Source of the DNA: Nitrosomonadales bacterium
GTDB taxonomy: Bacteria; Pseudomonadota; Gammaproteobacteria; Burkholderiales; Gallionellaceae
Reading direction: 5' to 3'
Assembly: GCA_016195965.1 (NCBI GenBank)
Contig: JACPYR010000052.1
Span: forward strand, 1 to 37,284
Length of the DNA stretch: 37,284 nucleotides
The notes beneath the pieces are model-generated. The model worked only from the letters and a program-made list of their open reading frames with translations, was not told where the DNA came from and did no database searches. The position numbers were made by a program, and so were the translations under genes. Shown piece by piece: positions 1 to 10,906 of the stretch (position 1 is its first letter; each line of letters opens with the position of its first letter).

Positions 1-393
1 ACCCTCGTGGCCCGCAGTAAAGGCCGCGCTGTAACCGTAGATCACCCAGAGCACCGCGATGACGCAGAAAATCGCAAAGCTCTGCATCACGGTAGACAAG
101 GCGTTTTTCCTGCGCACCATCCCAGAGTAGAACAGAGCCAGACCAGGAACAGTCATCAGCAGCACGAACGCGGTTGAGGTCATCATCCAGGCGATGTCGC
201 CCTTGTTGCAGTCAAAGCCCTTGTCGCCGCATTTCGGCGCGGCGGCAGCTGCCGCAGCATCAGTGACGGGAGCAGCGGTAGCCGGTGATGAAACAGCGGC
301 AGTTCCAGAGGTTACGGATTCATTCGCGTATGCTGGGGCGAATTGCAGGCAAAGCATCATTCCTAGCGCGATCAGCGCTATAAATTTTTTCAT
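1..393 (-). CDS. amtB: Ammonium transporter AmtB, N-terminal 131 residues (cut by window edge)
   Basis: This is an inner-membrane ammonium/ammonia channel of the Amt/Rh family. The visible 131 residues begin with a signal peptide (MKKFIALIALGMMLCLQFA, Ala-x-Ala region near residue 22). An Ala/Thr/Pro-rich periplasmic linker with two Cys follows (about 23-60). The first two Amt membrane helices come next, with the family motif around GDIAWMMTSTAFVLLM and PGLALFYSGMVRRKN. The start at 393 has a strong ribosome site (AGGAGA, 5 bases upstream). It is the last gene of the porin-glnK-amtB operon and begins 16 bases after the glnK stop. AmtB is normally blocked by GlnK when nitrogen is plentiful, which fits the neighbouring glnK. 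The C-terminal part lies outside the window. Confidence 0.95.
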   Translation of the reverse strand, partial: MKKFIALIALGMMLCLQFAPAYANESVTSGTAAVSSPATAAPVTDAAAAAAAPKCGDKGFDCNKGDIAWMMTSTAFVLLMTVPGLALFYSGMVRRKNALSTVMQSFAIFCVIAVLWVIYGYSAAFTAGHEG

Positions 394-409
394 GACGATC
401 TCCTAGATT

Positions 410-763
<354 letters not shown>

Positions 764-777
764 TCAGTTGGGAATCA

Positions 778-1914
778 TTAAAATTTGTAAATCGCTTCCA
801 GCCCCAAAGAGCTCTGGCTATCCCTTGCAATAGTGTCGTTATAAGCAAATGAAGCTTTGTCCGACTTATCCTGGCGAACTTCGCCGCGCAACTCCACGCT
901 CTTGGACGGTGCATAGCCTACGGTCAACGTAGCTTCTTTCCACGTCTGAACTACACCGGTACGATAACCATCCGTGTCATTAAAGCTCTCAATACGCACC
1001 GAGATACGCCATGGATCATTGATCTGATAATTCGCGTAGGCTGCCAAGCCACTCCATTTCGCGCTACCGGTTGATCCATTAGCTAGCGGGGCATTGTCCT
1101 GCGAGCCGCCGTCATAGTTCAGCGCAAAGTTCAGGCTATCAGTTACTGCATAGGTGAGCACCAAGTCGAGCAGATTGCGATTCCCCTGTGTTGCACTTCC
1201 GTTAACAATTTGTTCTGTGCCATAGTGATCCATGACATTGAATACGATGGTCTTGGTTGGAGTCAGCATCAGACCCAGCTCAATATTCTTGTTTGGATGT
1301 TGATCGTTCGCTTCATCCCAGCCGTTATTGACGCCCCCCATTACACTGACCGCATCCGACGCCTTATAGGTCGTGCGTAATCCGGTATGGGTAAAAGGAA
1401 TCGCATAACCAAACAGGATGGAGCGCGAGAAGTTGGTGTTGGCGGATGACTTGATATATTCCTGACCTGCCTGGGTGATGAATTTACCCGCGATAGTCGT
1501 CCACGAACCTGCGGCATATTGCACATAGGCTTGCGTAAGGTCGAAGGTTTGATTGGCAACGCCAGCTCCATAAGACGCTATGGTGCTGGCATCTTTGCCC
1601 ATGGTGACATTGACCGCGCCGCCATAGCCTTCTGCAGGCGTTTTCGCAATCGTCAAATCCATCGCCTGCATCGTGAAACTGTTGTGCGCGTAATCGAACA
1701 CCCGGTTGTTAAAACCGCCAGTGGCAAATTGCCCCGTGCCGGAAAGGCTGCTGTATGAAAAATCAATATCCCCGCTCAGGCTGATGCCCGACGCATCAAG
1801 AATGGCCGACAGCGTCGGTGCGGCGGGTGCAGCCGGAGCATCCGCCGCCAGAGCAGCACCAGGTATAGCCAAAGCCGCAATGATGAGTGAACTTAGTAAA
1901 TTCCCTTTATTCAT
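778..1914 (-). CDS. Outer-membrane beta-barrel porin (BBP2/OmpL-like), first gene of the glnK-amtB operon
   Basis: The 378-residue protein has a signal peptide (about residues 1-23, ending ALA-A), a short Ala/Pro linker, and alternating-polarity strands throughout. It ends in Tyr-Lys-Phe; a terminal Phe is typical of proteins inserted by the BAM complex. It resembles the putative beta-barrel porin-2 family. The ribosome site AGGA lies 7 bases before ATG. It starts 14 bases upstream of the glnK frame and shares its sigma-54/NtrC promoter, so it is probably made under nitrogen limitation. It likely lets ammonium or small nitrogen compounds cross the outer membrane. The substrate is inference from context; the porin nature is well supported. 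Confidence 0.8.
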   Translation of the reverse strand: MNKGNLLSSLIIAALAIPGAALAADAPAAPAAPTLSAILDASGISLSGDIDFSYSSLSGTGQFATGGFNNRVFDYAHNSFTMQAMDLTIAKTPAEGYGGAVNVTMGKDASTIASYGAGVANQTFDLTQAYVQYAAGSWTTIAGKFITQAGQEYIKSSANTNFSRSILFGYAIPFTHTGLRTTYKASDAVSVMGGVNNGWDEANDQHPNKNIELGLMLTPTKTIVFNVMDHYGTEQIVNGSATQGNRNLLDLVLTYAVTDSLNFALNYDGGSQDNAPLANGSTGSAKWSGLAAYANYQINDPWRISVRIESFNDTDGYRTGVVQTWKEATLTVGYAPSKSVELRGEVRQDKSDKASFAYNDTIARDSQSSLGLEAIYKF

Positions 1915-1977
1915 GTTATTTCCTTTCTAAAGTATTAAATCGAGAACGGGGTCTGAGGCATCCGTCATCGCTACATC

Positions 1978-1993
1978 TGCAGGATGTGTGCCA
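1978..1993 (-). promoter_or_regulatory. Sigma-54 (-24/-12) promoter of the porin-glnK-amtB operon
   Basis: Read leftward the site is TGGCACACATCCTGCA. It matches the consensus TGGCAC-N5-TTGCA at every key base except one T. The predicted transcription start is about 1967, giving an untranslated leader of about 52 bases before the porin ATG. NtrC-like sites lie upstream at 2058-2074 and 2089-2105. Confidence 0.85.
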
Positions 1994-2057
1994 TGAGCAA
2001 TTATTCATTAAATAACAATTGCTTACCAAAATTCTAAAGGTATTTCACCAAGCCTAA

Positions 2058-2074
2058 CGCACCAAGTATAGGCG
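2058..2074. promoter_or_regulatory. Weaker NtrC-like binding site (promoter-proximal)
   Basis: The sequence CGCACCAAGTATAGGCG compared with TGCACC-N5-GGTGCA has a good left half-site (5/6) and a poor right half-site (2/6). It is centred about 99 bases upstream of the predicted start and exactly 31 bases from the stronger site. The spacing is what makes it credible. Confidence 0.5.
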
Positions 2075-2088
2075 AGCCCTGCAACATA

Positions 2089-2105
2089 TGCACCACCCGA
2101 GTGCG
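2089..2105. promoter_or_regulatory. NtrC binding site (promoter-distal, strong)
   Basis: The sequence TGCACCACCCGAGTGCG has a perfect left half (TGCACC) and 4/6 of the right half, with the core GCAC-N7-GTGC intact. It is centred about 130 bases upstream of the predicted start. This is close to the enhancer geometry of enteric glnAp2. Confidence 0.75.
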
Positions 2106-2167
2106 GCTACATACAAGGGAAATTTGCTACACTGACATTCAAATATCAAACACACTGGAGTCATGCC

Positions 2168-2416
2168 ATGCTCAACCAAAAACTTTTCGATGACTTGTCA
2201 TCCAAACTGAATGAAGCGGTGAACAGCGGCCCCGCGAAAGACCTCGAAAAAAATATGCGCGCCCTGCTCGCGCAAGGCTTTGCCAAACTCGATCTGGTGA
2301 CTCGCGAAGAGTTCGACGTGCAAACGCAAGTGCTGGCCCGCACGCGTGAGAAGCTCAACGCGCTGGAAGCGCGTGTCACAGAACTGGAAGCACAACGCAG
2401 CAAAACCACCCCGTAA
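2168..2416 (+). CDS. ubiK: UbiK (YqiC-like) accessory factor for ubiquinone biosynthesis
   Basis: This is an 82-residue soluble protein of the UbiK/YqiC family, which assists the aerobic ubiquinone biosynthesis complex (with UbiJ in enterics) and binds membranes. The N-terminal amphipathic helix (LNQKLFDDLSSKLNEAV), the central LVTREEFDVQTQVL motif and a C-terminal coiled coil (about 55-78, Leu/Glu/Arg heptads) match the family in order and length. The start has GGAG with 7-base spacing. It is followed two bases later by yifB and is divergent from the porin operon. The ubiK-yifB pairing is common in betaproteobacteria. Confidence 0.88.
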   Translation: MLNQKLFDDLSSKLNEAVNSGPAKDLEKNMRALLAQGFAKLDLVTREEFDVQTQVLARTREKLNALEARVTELEAQRSKTTP

Positions 2417-2418
2417 AC

Positions 2419-3909
2419 ATGGGCCTCGCGGTCCTTTATAGCCGCGCTCTTTCCGGGATGGAGGCCGACCTCGTCACCGTTGAGGTTCATATCGCTAACG
2501 GCCTTCCGCAATTTACTATCGTCGGCCTGCCGGAAACAGAGGTCAAGGAAAGCAAAGACCGCGTGCGTGCCGCACTGCAAAACTGCCAATTCGATTTTCC
2601 CGCACGCCGCATCACCGTCAACCTCGCGCCCGCCGATCTACCCAAGGAAAGCGGCCGTTTCGATCTGCCTATCGCACTGGGCATACTCGCGGCGACCGGG
2701 CAGATCCCATCCGACAAGCTGTCCGAATATGAATATGCAGGAGAGCTGGCGCTGACCGGCGAGCTGCGCGCGATACGCGGCGCACTGGCGATGACCTACC
2801 GCGCGGCGAACAGTGGGCGTGCATTTATTTTGCCACATGCCAATGCCGCCGAGGCTGCGCTGGTGGAAGAAGCCACCGTGTATCCGGCACAATCGCTGCT
2901 GCAGGTAGCCGCACACCTTGCCGGACGTGAACCGATCTCAACTTATGTCAGCCAGCCGCAAACGATCCCGCCACATTATCCTGACATGCGCGAAGTGAAG
3001 GGCCAGACGCAGGCCAAACGCGCGCTGGAAATAGCCGCAGCGGGAGGGCACAGCGTGCTGATGATGGGCCCGCCGGGAACCGGGAAATCCATGCTCGCGG
3101 CGCGTTTTCCCGGCATCCTGCCGCAGATGTCGCAGACCGAAGCGCTGCAGAGCGCAGCCGTGCAATCGCTGGACGGCAATTTCGATGTGAAGAAGTGGAA
3201 GACGCGCCCCTATCGCGCGCCGCACCATACCGCATCCGGCGTGGCTTTGGTCGGCGGCGGCAGCAATCCGCGTCCCGGTGAAATATCGATGGCCCTGCAC
3301 GGCGTACTGTTTCTCGACGAGTTGCCGGAATTCGACCGCAGCGTGCTGGAAGTGTTGCGCGAACCGATGGAATCCGGCCACATCACGATCTCGCGCGCCG
3401 CACAGCGTGCAGATTTTCCTGCGCAGTTCCAGCTGATCGCCGCCATGAACCCTTGCCCTTGCGGTTATCTGGGCCACTACAACGGAAAATGCCGCTGCAC
3501 GCCGGATCAGATTTCGCGGTACCGCAGCAAGATATCCGGTCCGCTGCTGGATCGCATCGATATCCAGATCGAAGTGCCTGCCGTACCGCAGGATGCCTTG
3601 CTCAACAAGGCGGATGGCGAAGCCAGTGCCGATTTACAGGCGCGCGTCGAGAGCGCGCGCCAACTCCAACTGGCACGCCAGGGCAAACCCAACGCACAAC
3701 TTTCTGTTATCGAGACCGACACAGTATGTATGCCCGATGCGCAGGGCGTCGCGCTGCTGCAACATGCCATCAGCCGCCTGAGCCTTTCCGCGCGCGCTTA
3801 CCACCGCGTGCTCAAAGTGGCGCGCAGCATCGCCGACCTGGAAGGAATGGACAGCATAGCAACGAAACATATCGCCGAAGCGGTGCAATATCGCCGCCTG
3901 AATCTCTGA
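2419..3909 (+). CDS. yifB: YifB/ComM-family Mg-chelatase-like AAA+ ATPase
   Basis: This 496-residue protein is full length for the family. An N-terminal ChlI-type Lon-like domain (about 20-140) includes the GLPETEVKESKDRVRAAL signature. The AAA+ core has Walker A GPPGTGKS (about 217-224) and Walker B VLFLDELPEF (about 296-305). A Cys-rich segment NPCPCGYLGH...CRC (about 340-356) precedes DRIDI, and a C-terminal helical domain follows. ComM, the characterised member, is a hexameric helicase that drives branch migration during integration of transforming DNA. It starts two bases after the ubiK stop with no separate ribosome site visible, so translation is probably coupled. A role in DNA uptake here is by homology only. 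Confidence 0.92.
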   Translation: MGLAVLYSRALSGMEADLVTVEVHIANGLPQFTIVGLPETEVKESKDRVRAALQNCQFDFPARRITVNLAPADLPKESGRFDLPIALGILAATGQIPSDKLSEYEYAGELALTGELRAIRGALAMTYRAANSGRAFILPHANAAEAALVEEATVYPAQSLLQVAAHLAGREPISTYVSQPQTIPPHYPDMREVKGQTQAKRALEIAAAGGHSVLMMGPPGTGKSMLAARFPGILPQMSQTEALQSAAVQSLDGNFDVKKWKTRPYRAPHHTASGVALVGGGSNPRPGEISMALHGVLFLDELPEFDRSVLEVLREPMESGHITISRAAQRADFPAQFQLIAAMNPCPCGYLGHYNGKCRCTPDQISRYRSKISGPLLDRIDIQIEVPAVPQDALLNKADGEASADLQARVESARQLQLARQGKPNAQLSVIETDTVCMPDAQGVALLQHAISRLSLSARAYHRVLKVARSIADLEGMDSIATKHIAEAVQYRRLNL

Positions 3910-3977
3910 ATCACAAACATGCCCGGCACTGCATGGCCGCATGGTAAAATTCGCGCTTATTTTTTAAGCCGGATGCC

Positions 3978-7679
<3,702 letters not shown>

Positions 7680-7688
7680 GAGAACGTT

Positions 7689-8354
7689 GTGGCTGATGAA
7701 TTTAGCTTTAGCTTACAGGCCAAACGCACGCGTCTAAGTGATAGTGAATTGATAGAGGCATTGCAATTTGCCACAGGAATGCTTGGTGAGGGTTATTTCA
7801 CATCGACCGCTTATGATGGACTGGTTGGGAAGCGCCCTCATTCAGCTACGATAATTGATAGATTCGGGTCGTGGAAAAAGGCTCTTGCATTAATTGGCAT
7901 TACCGGTGGAAAAGAAAGGCATTACTCGCCAGAAGAGTTGGTCTCTAATCTTGAGGCAGCGTGGAAGCAACTAGGCTATCCACCCGGCAAGAGAAAAATA
8001 GCATCGCTGGGAGCGAAAATTTCCGAGTCTCCCTACAAGCGGCGTTGGGGCAGCATGCAAGATGCTTGCATAGCACTTGCAGCTTTCCATGAAGGCAAGA
8101 TATCTAAAGAAAGCCTATTGGCAGGACGTCCGGAGAATGAACCTGTTCGTACGACAATTCCTCTCAAGGATAGATGGGCTGTCTTAAAACGTGACAACTA
8201 CCGCTGTGTAAAGTGCGGAGCAAACCCATCCAGTAATCACGAAATTGAGTTGGAAGTAGACCACATCTTTCCCGTCGCCAAAGGTGGCGGAAATTCTCTT
8301 GAAAACCTACAAGTTCTTTGCCGCGAATGTAATCAAGGTAAAAAAGATAGATAA
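7689..8354 (+). CDS. HNH endonuclease with homing-endonuclease-associated repeats
   Basis: The 221-residue protein has two N-terminal copies (about 15-66 and 74-127) of a repeat ending in RFGSWKKAL / RRWGSMQDAC, the style of the HNH-associated repeat found in homing-type endonucleases and thought to bind DNA. A C-terminal HNH nuclease domain follows (about 160-221) with CVKCG, the EVDHI metal/catalytic His, N at SLENLQ, and CRECN. Two Cys pairs should hold a zinc ion. GTG at 7689 is the start, with AGGAG 6 bases before it overlapping the metH stop. Base composition is visibly more AT-rich than metH, suggesting recent arrival. It does not interrupt metH. Target and host function are unknown. 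Confidence 0.82.
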   Translation: MADEFSFSLQAKRTRLSDSELIEALQFATGMLGEGYFTSTAYDGLVGKRPHSATIIDRFGSWKKALALIGITGGKERHYSPEELVSNLEAAWKQLGYPPGKRKIASLGAKISESPYKRRWGSMQDACIALAAFHEGKISKESLLAGRPENEPVRTTIPLKDRWAVLKRDNYRCVKCGANPSSNHEIELEVDHIFPVAKGGGNSLENLQVLCRECNQGKKDR

Positions 8355-8397
8355 AGTATTTGAGGCGTAGCAATTAACTAAAGAAGGAAAAAGTGGA

Positions 8398-8550
8398 ATG
8401 ACTGAACTCATCAAAACCGACACCCAACTAGGCGAAGGCACGGAAGCGCAAGCCGCAACTAATGGGATCAGCATCACAATAGTTTTCGACACAATGCAAT
8501 CAGTCGCAGAAAAGCATTTGGCCAACAGGATGCGCTCGACACCGATATAA
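8398..8550 (+). pseudogene. 5' fragment of an FKBP gene fused to unrelated sequence (50-codon frame)
   Basis: The first 58 bases match the start of the intact FKBP gene at 9388 with only six differences. They encode MTELIKTDTQLGEGTEAQA against [19 protein letters not shown]. Similarity stops abruptly at about 8456, before any catalytic FKBP residue, and the frame continues for about 30 unrelated codons to a stop at 8548. Some likeness continues about 20 bases upstream of both ATGs. It is most simply a duplication remnant left when the intervening 0.9 kb module arrived or rearranged. Whether the 50-residue peptide is made is unknown; an AAGGA lies about 10 bases before ATG. Confidence 0.7.
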
Positions 8551-8561
8551 TTGAGATCATC

Positions 8562-8882
8562 ATGATTACCCACATACAAATCCAGCAAGCCGTTGATCGC
8601 CTGGTGGCATCAGCCCAACCGAGCAAGGTGATATTGTTCGGTTCTTACGCGCGCGGTGATGCGACGGAAAGTTCGGATTTGGATTTGATGGTGATTGAGC
8701 CTGTGGTCAACAACCAATTCGACGAGATGGTGCGCCTGCGCAATGCGGTGGGGAGTATGCCGGTAGGGGTGGATTTGCTGGTGTATTCCGATAGTGAAGC
8801 CGCGCGTCGCAGCCAAGTCCCTGGCACTGCTTTGTATTGGGCGTTTAAGGAAGGGCGGGTGATGTATGACGCCAGCCACTGA
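8562..8882 (+). CDS. MntA-type nucleotidyltransferase antitoxin
   Basis: The 106-residue minimal nucleotidyltransferase has the complete signature Gly27-Ser28-x10-Asp39-x-Asp41 (GSYARGDATESSDLD) and a third carboxylate at Asp71 (VGVDLLV). In characterised MNT/HEPN pairs this enzyme adds AMP to its HEPN partner and so neutralises it. It overlaps the HEPN gene by 17 bases, the usual arrangement. All three metal-binding acids are present, so it should be active. It sits between a truncated and an intact FKBP gene start, which suggests the pair arrived as a unit. Confidence 0.85.
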   Translation: MITHIQIQQAVDRLVASAQPSKVILFGSYARGDATESSDLDLMVIEPVVNNQFDEMVRLRNAVGSMPVGVDLLVYSDSEAARRSQVPGTALYWAFKEGRVMYDASH

Positions 8883-9252
8883 AGAGGCGCTGCGTTTTAT
8901 TCGGTTGGCGGACGACGATGCCGCAGCGTTTCGCGGCTTGCTGAAACTGCCCGAGGTGAAATTCCGTCTGGCGTGTTTCCATGCGCAACAGGCCGTCGAA
9001 AAATTATTGAAGGCGGTGCTGATTTTTAATGGTATCGAATTTCAGCGCACCCATGACTTGCATACCCTTGCAACCTTGCTGTTGCAGAATGACATTACGC
9101 CACCCTGCGCTCCTGAAGAATTAACTCGCCTCAATCCGTTTGCCGTGACGTACCGCTATGACGATACGGATATTCCGCTGATTCGGGATGACGTTGTAGA
9201 GACGATGGTGAATGCCATGCGTCACTGGGCGGGCGAAGTCGTTACAAAATGA
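8866..9252 (+). CDS. HEPN-domain protein, partner (probable toxin) of the MNT protein
   Basis: The 128-residue protein has the HEPN pattern of the PF05168-like type: FHAQQAVEKLLKAVL (about 38-52), a THDL turn (about 62-65), and a late TYRYDD segment. Many HEPN toxins are RNases with an Arg-x4-6-His pair. Here the only obvious candidates are RLACFH (about 34-39) and the C-terminal MRHW, and neither sits clearly in the HepT position. Nuclease activity is therefore uncertain. A purine-rich ribosome site (AAGGAAGGGCGGG) precedes ATG. The 135 bases that follow before the FKBP gene hold no gene I can recognise. Confidence 0.8.
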   Translation: MTPATEEALRFIRLADDDAAAFRGLLKLPEVKFRLACFHAQQAVEKLLKAVLIFNGIEFQRTHDLHTLATLLLQNDITPPCAPEELTRLNPFAVTYRYDDTDIPLIRDDVVETMVNAMRHWAGEVVTK

Positions 9253-9387
9253 ATTTGGATTGTTGGGTATTGCTACGTTGACCAGCGACTTGTCCGATGT
9301 TGTTTGTCGGCCTAGTCGATTGGCCATGCAAAGCTCCACCCAACCCACGGCCTTTTACAATATCGATAACTAACCTGAAAGAGAAGC

Positions 9388-10074
9388 ATGAACGACCTCA
9401 TCAAAACCGACACCAAACAAGGCGAAGGCGCGGAAGCGCAAGCCGGGCAGACCGTGATCGTGCATTACACCGGATGGCTGTATGACGAGAACGCGCCGGA
9501 CAACAAGGGTACTAAGTTCGACAGCTCGCTCGACCGCAACGAGCCGTTCGACTTCCCTCTGGGAGGCGGGCGCGTGATCAGTGGCTGGGACGAGGGTGTA
9601 GCGGGCATGAAAGAAGGGGGGCAGCGCACGCTGGTTATTCCCCCCGAGATGGGTTACGGCGCACGCGGCGCGGGCGGGGTGATCCCGCCAAATGCGACGC
9701 TGGTGTTTGATGTGAAGCTGCTCAAAGTCATCAAGACCGACATCGTCGACACCAAGGTTGGCGAGGGCGATGTGGCACAGGAAGGGCAGCACGTGACCGT
9801 GCATTACACCGGCTGGCTGTACGACAAGAACTTGCCCGAAAATAAAGGTGCGAAATTTGACAGTTCGCGCGACCGCAATGAGCCGTTCGATTTCCCGCTG
9901 GGCCAGGGCCGTGTGATTCAGGGTTGGGACATTGGCGTGCAAGGCATGAAGGTGGGCGGTCAACGCACCCTAACCATCCCGCCCGAGATGGGCTATGGCA
10001 AGCGCGGTGCGGGCGGAGTGATCCCGCCGAATGCGACGCTGGTATTTGATGTCGAACTGCTGGGCGTTCATTAA
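9388..10074 (+). CDS. Tandem two-domain FKBP-type peptidyl-prolyl isomerase
   Basis: The 228-residue protein is two complete FKBP domains joined head to tail (about 1-114 and 115-228). Each contains [25 protein letters not shown], a G-W-D motif, [30 protein letters not shown] and a terminal strand. These cover the conserved FK506-pocket residues (Tyr, Phe, Asp, Trp, Tyr, Phe). The repeats are also close at DNA level, so the duplication looks fairly recent. There is no signal peptide, so it should be cytosolic. FKBPs speed cis-trans proline isomerisation and act as chaperones. A partial copy of its 5' end lies about 1 kb upstream. Confidence 0.92.
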   Translation: MNDLIKTDTKQGEGAEAQAGQTVIVHYTGWLYDENAPDNKGTKFDSSLDRNEPFDFPLGGGRVISGWDEGVAGMKEGGQRTLVIPPEMGYGARGAGGVIPPNATLVFDVKLLKVIKTDIVDTKVGEGDVAQEGQHVTVHYTGWLYDKNLPENKGAKFDSSRDRNEPFDFPLGQGRVIQGWDIGVQGMKVGGQRTLTIPPEMGYGKRGAGGVIPPNATLVFDVELLGVH

Positions 10075-10081
10075 AAGTTTT

Positions 10082-10197
10082 TCCGCAGACGACACAGATT
10101 CAGTACCAACCAACCGCGCGGTTCGACAAGTTCGCCGAGAATGTTTGCCGATCTTAATAACTGGTTTTAATCTGCGCAAATCTGTGTAATCTGCGGA
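10082..10197. repeat. Imperfect inverted repeat between FKBP and DUF486 genes
   Basis: The arm TCCGCAGACGACACAGATT (10082-10100) pairs with 10179-10197 at 17 of 19 positions. The right side also contains three short direct units beginning TCTG (10171-10197). The style, strings of 9-10 base units reading CTGTGTAAT/CTGCGGA, resembles dispersed intergenic repeats I recall from environmental proteobacteria. It is similar in design to the one inside potD at 24489-24580. Confidence 0.6.
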
Positions 10198-10216
10198 TAA
10201 TAATTTGGGGTTTCTG

Positions 10217-10573
10217 ATGAACCTGATCTCGCATCCGCTGATCGTCACGGCCTTGATGCTGGCCGTATCCAATTTGTTCATGACGTTCGCCTGGTATGGG
10301 CACCTGAAGAATCTCGCCGCTACGCCGTGGTACGTCGCTGCGCTGGTAAGCTGGGGCATTGCGTTGTTCGAATATCTGATCCAGGTACCTGCTAACCGTA
10401 TAGGCTACACGGAGCTCAGTCTCGGACAACTGAAGATATTGCAGGAAGTGATCACGCTGTCGGTGTTCGTCCCGTTCGCGGTGTTGTATATGAACCAACA
10501 ATTGAAATGGGATTATCTGTATGCTGCGCTTTGCCTGATGGGTGCGGTGTATTTTATTTTCCGCAGCGCTTAG
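10217..10573 (+). CDS. DUF486 (DMT-like) small membrane protein
   Basis: The 118-residue protein has four predicted membrane helices (about 6-26, 35-55, 75-93, 98-116). It carries the family-typical stretches NLFMTFAWYGHLK, SWGIALFEYLIQVPANRIGY and QLKILQEVITLSVFVPFAVLYM. DUF486 proteins are relatives of small drug/metabolite transporters with no established substrate. The ATG at 10217 is preferred because GGGG lies 6 bases upstream; an in-frame TTG four codons earlier has no ribosome site. Confidence 0.85.
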   Translation: MNLISHPLIVTALMLAVSNLFMTFAWYGHLKNLAATPWYVAALVSWGIALFEYLIQVPANRIGYTELSLGQLKILQEVITLSVFVPFAVLYMNQQLKWDYLYAALCLMGAVYFIFRSA

Positions 10574-10603
10574 TTTTTTGCTTTTTACTCTTGGAAAGAA
10601 TTT

Positions 10604-10900
10604 ATGCAATGTCCGTTCTGCTCTACTGAACTCAGCACCAACGCCCATACTTGCAAGCAATGCGGAGCCACCAAGGTTACCCAGCGCACCCCGGTGGGTA
10701 TTTTTGTGGCCTGGGCAGGAATGCTGATGGCAATTTTGTTGGCCATGTTATTGGCCGCCCTGATGATCCTGCCCTTTACCGAGCACGGCTTAAGCGGCTA
10801 TCCATGGCCGACGCTCATCATCTGCTCGATCGCTGCATTTGGCTTGTTCAAATATTCCAAATCCACGATTCATACCAAATGGATACGCCGGGAAGATTGA
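10604..10900 (+). CDS. Small zinc-ribbon membrane protein of unknown function
   Basis: The 98-residue protein starts with a zinc ribbon, Cys3-x2-Cys6 and Cys17-x2-Cys20 (MQCPFCSTELS...CKQCG). Two hydrophobic helices follow (about 33-55 and 65-82) and a basic tail. The layout suggests a cytoplasmic zinc knuckle anchored in the inner membrane. GGAAAG precedes the ATG. It ends 6 bases before mpl, so the two may be cotranscribed, but nothing ties its function to peptidoglycan recycling. Confidence 0.75.
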   Translation: MQCPFCSTELSTNAHTCKQCGATKVTQRTPVGIFVAWAGMLMAILLAMLLAALMILPFTEHGLSGYPWPTLIICSIAAFGLFKYSKSTIHTKWIRRED

Positions 10901-10906
10901 TCATCC

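Noticed and set aside
194-406. Plus-strand 70-codon frame over the amtB start
   Set aside because: It mirrors the Ala-rich amtB leader; the minus-strand amtB has a signal peptide, ribosome site and family motifs.
3910-3977. Possible cobalamin or S-adenosylmethionine riboswitch before metH
   Set aside because: Only 68 bases are available and no B12-box or S-box features are visible.
9253-9387. A degenerate GTTGGGT...ACCCAAC symmetry between the HEPN and FKBP genes
   Set aside because: The arms are short and far apart with many interruptions; not distinguishable from chance.
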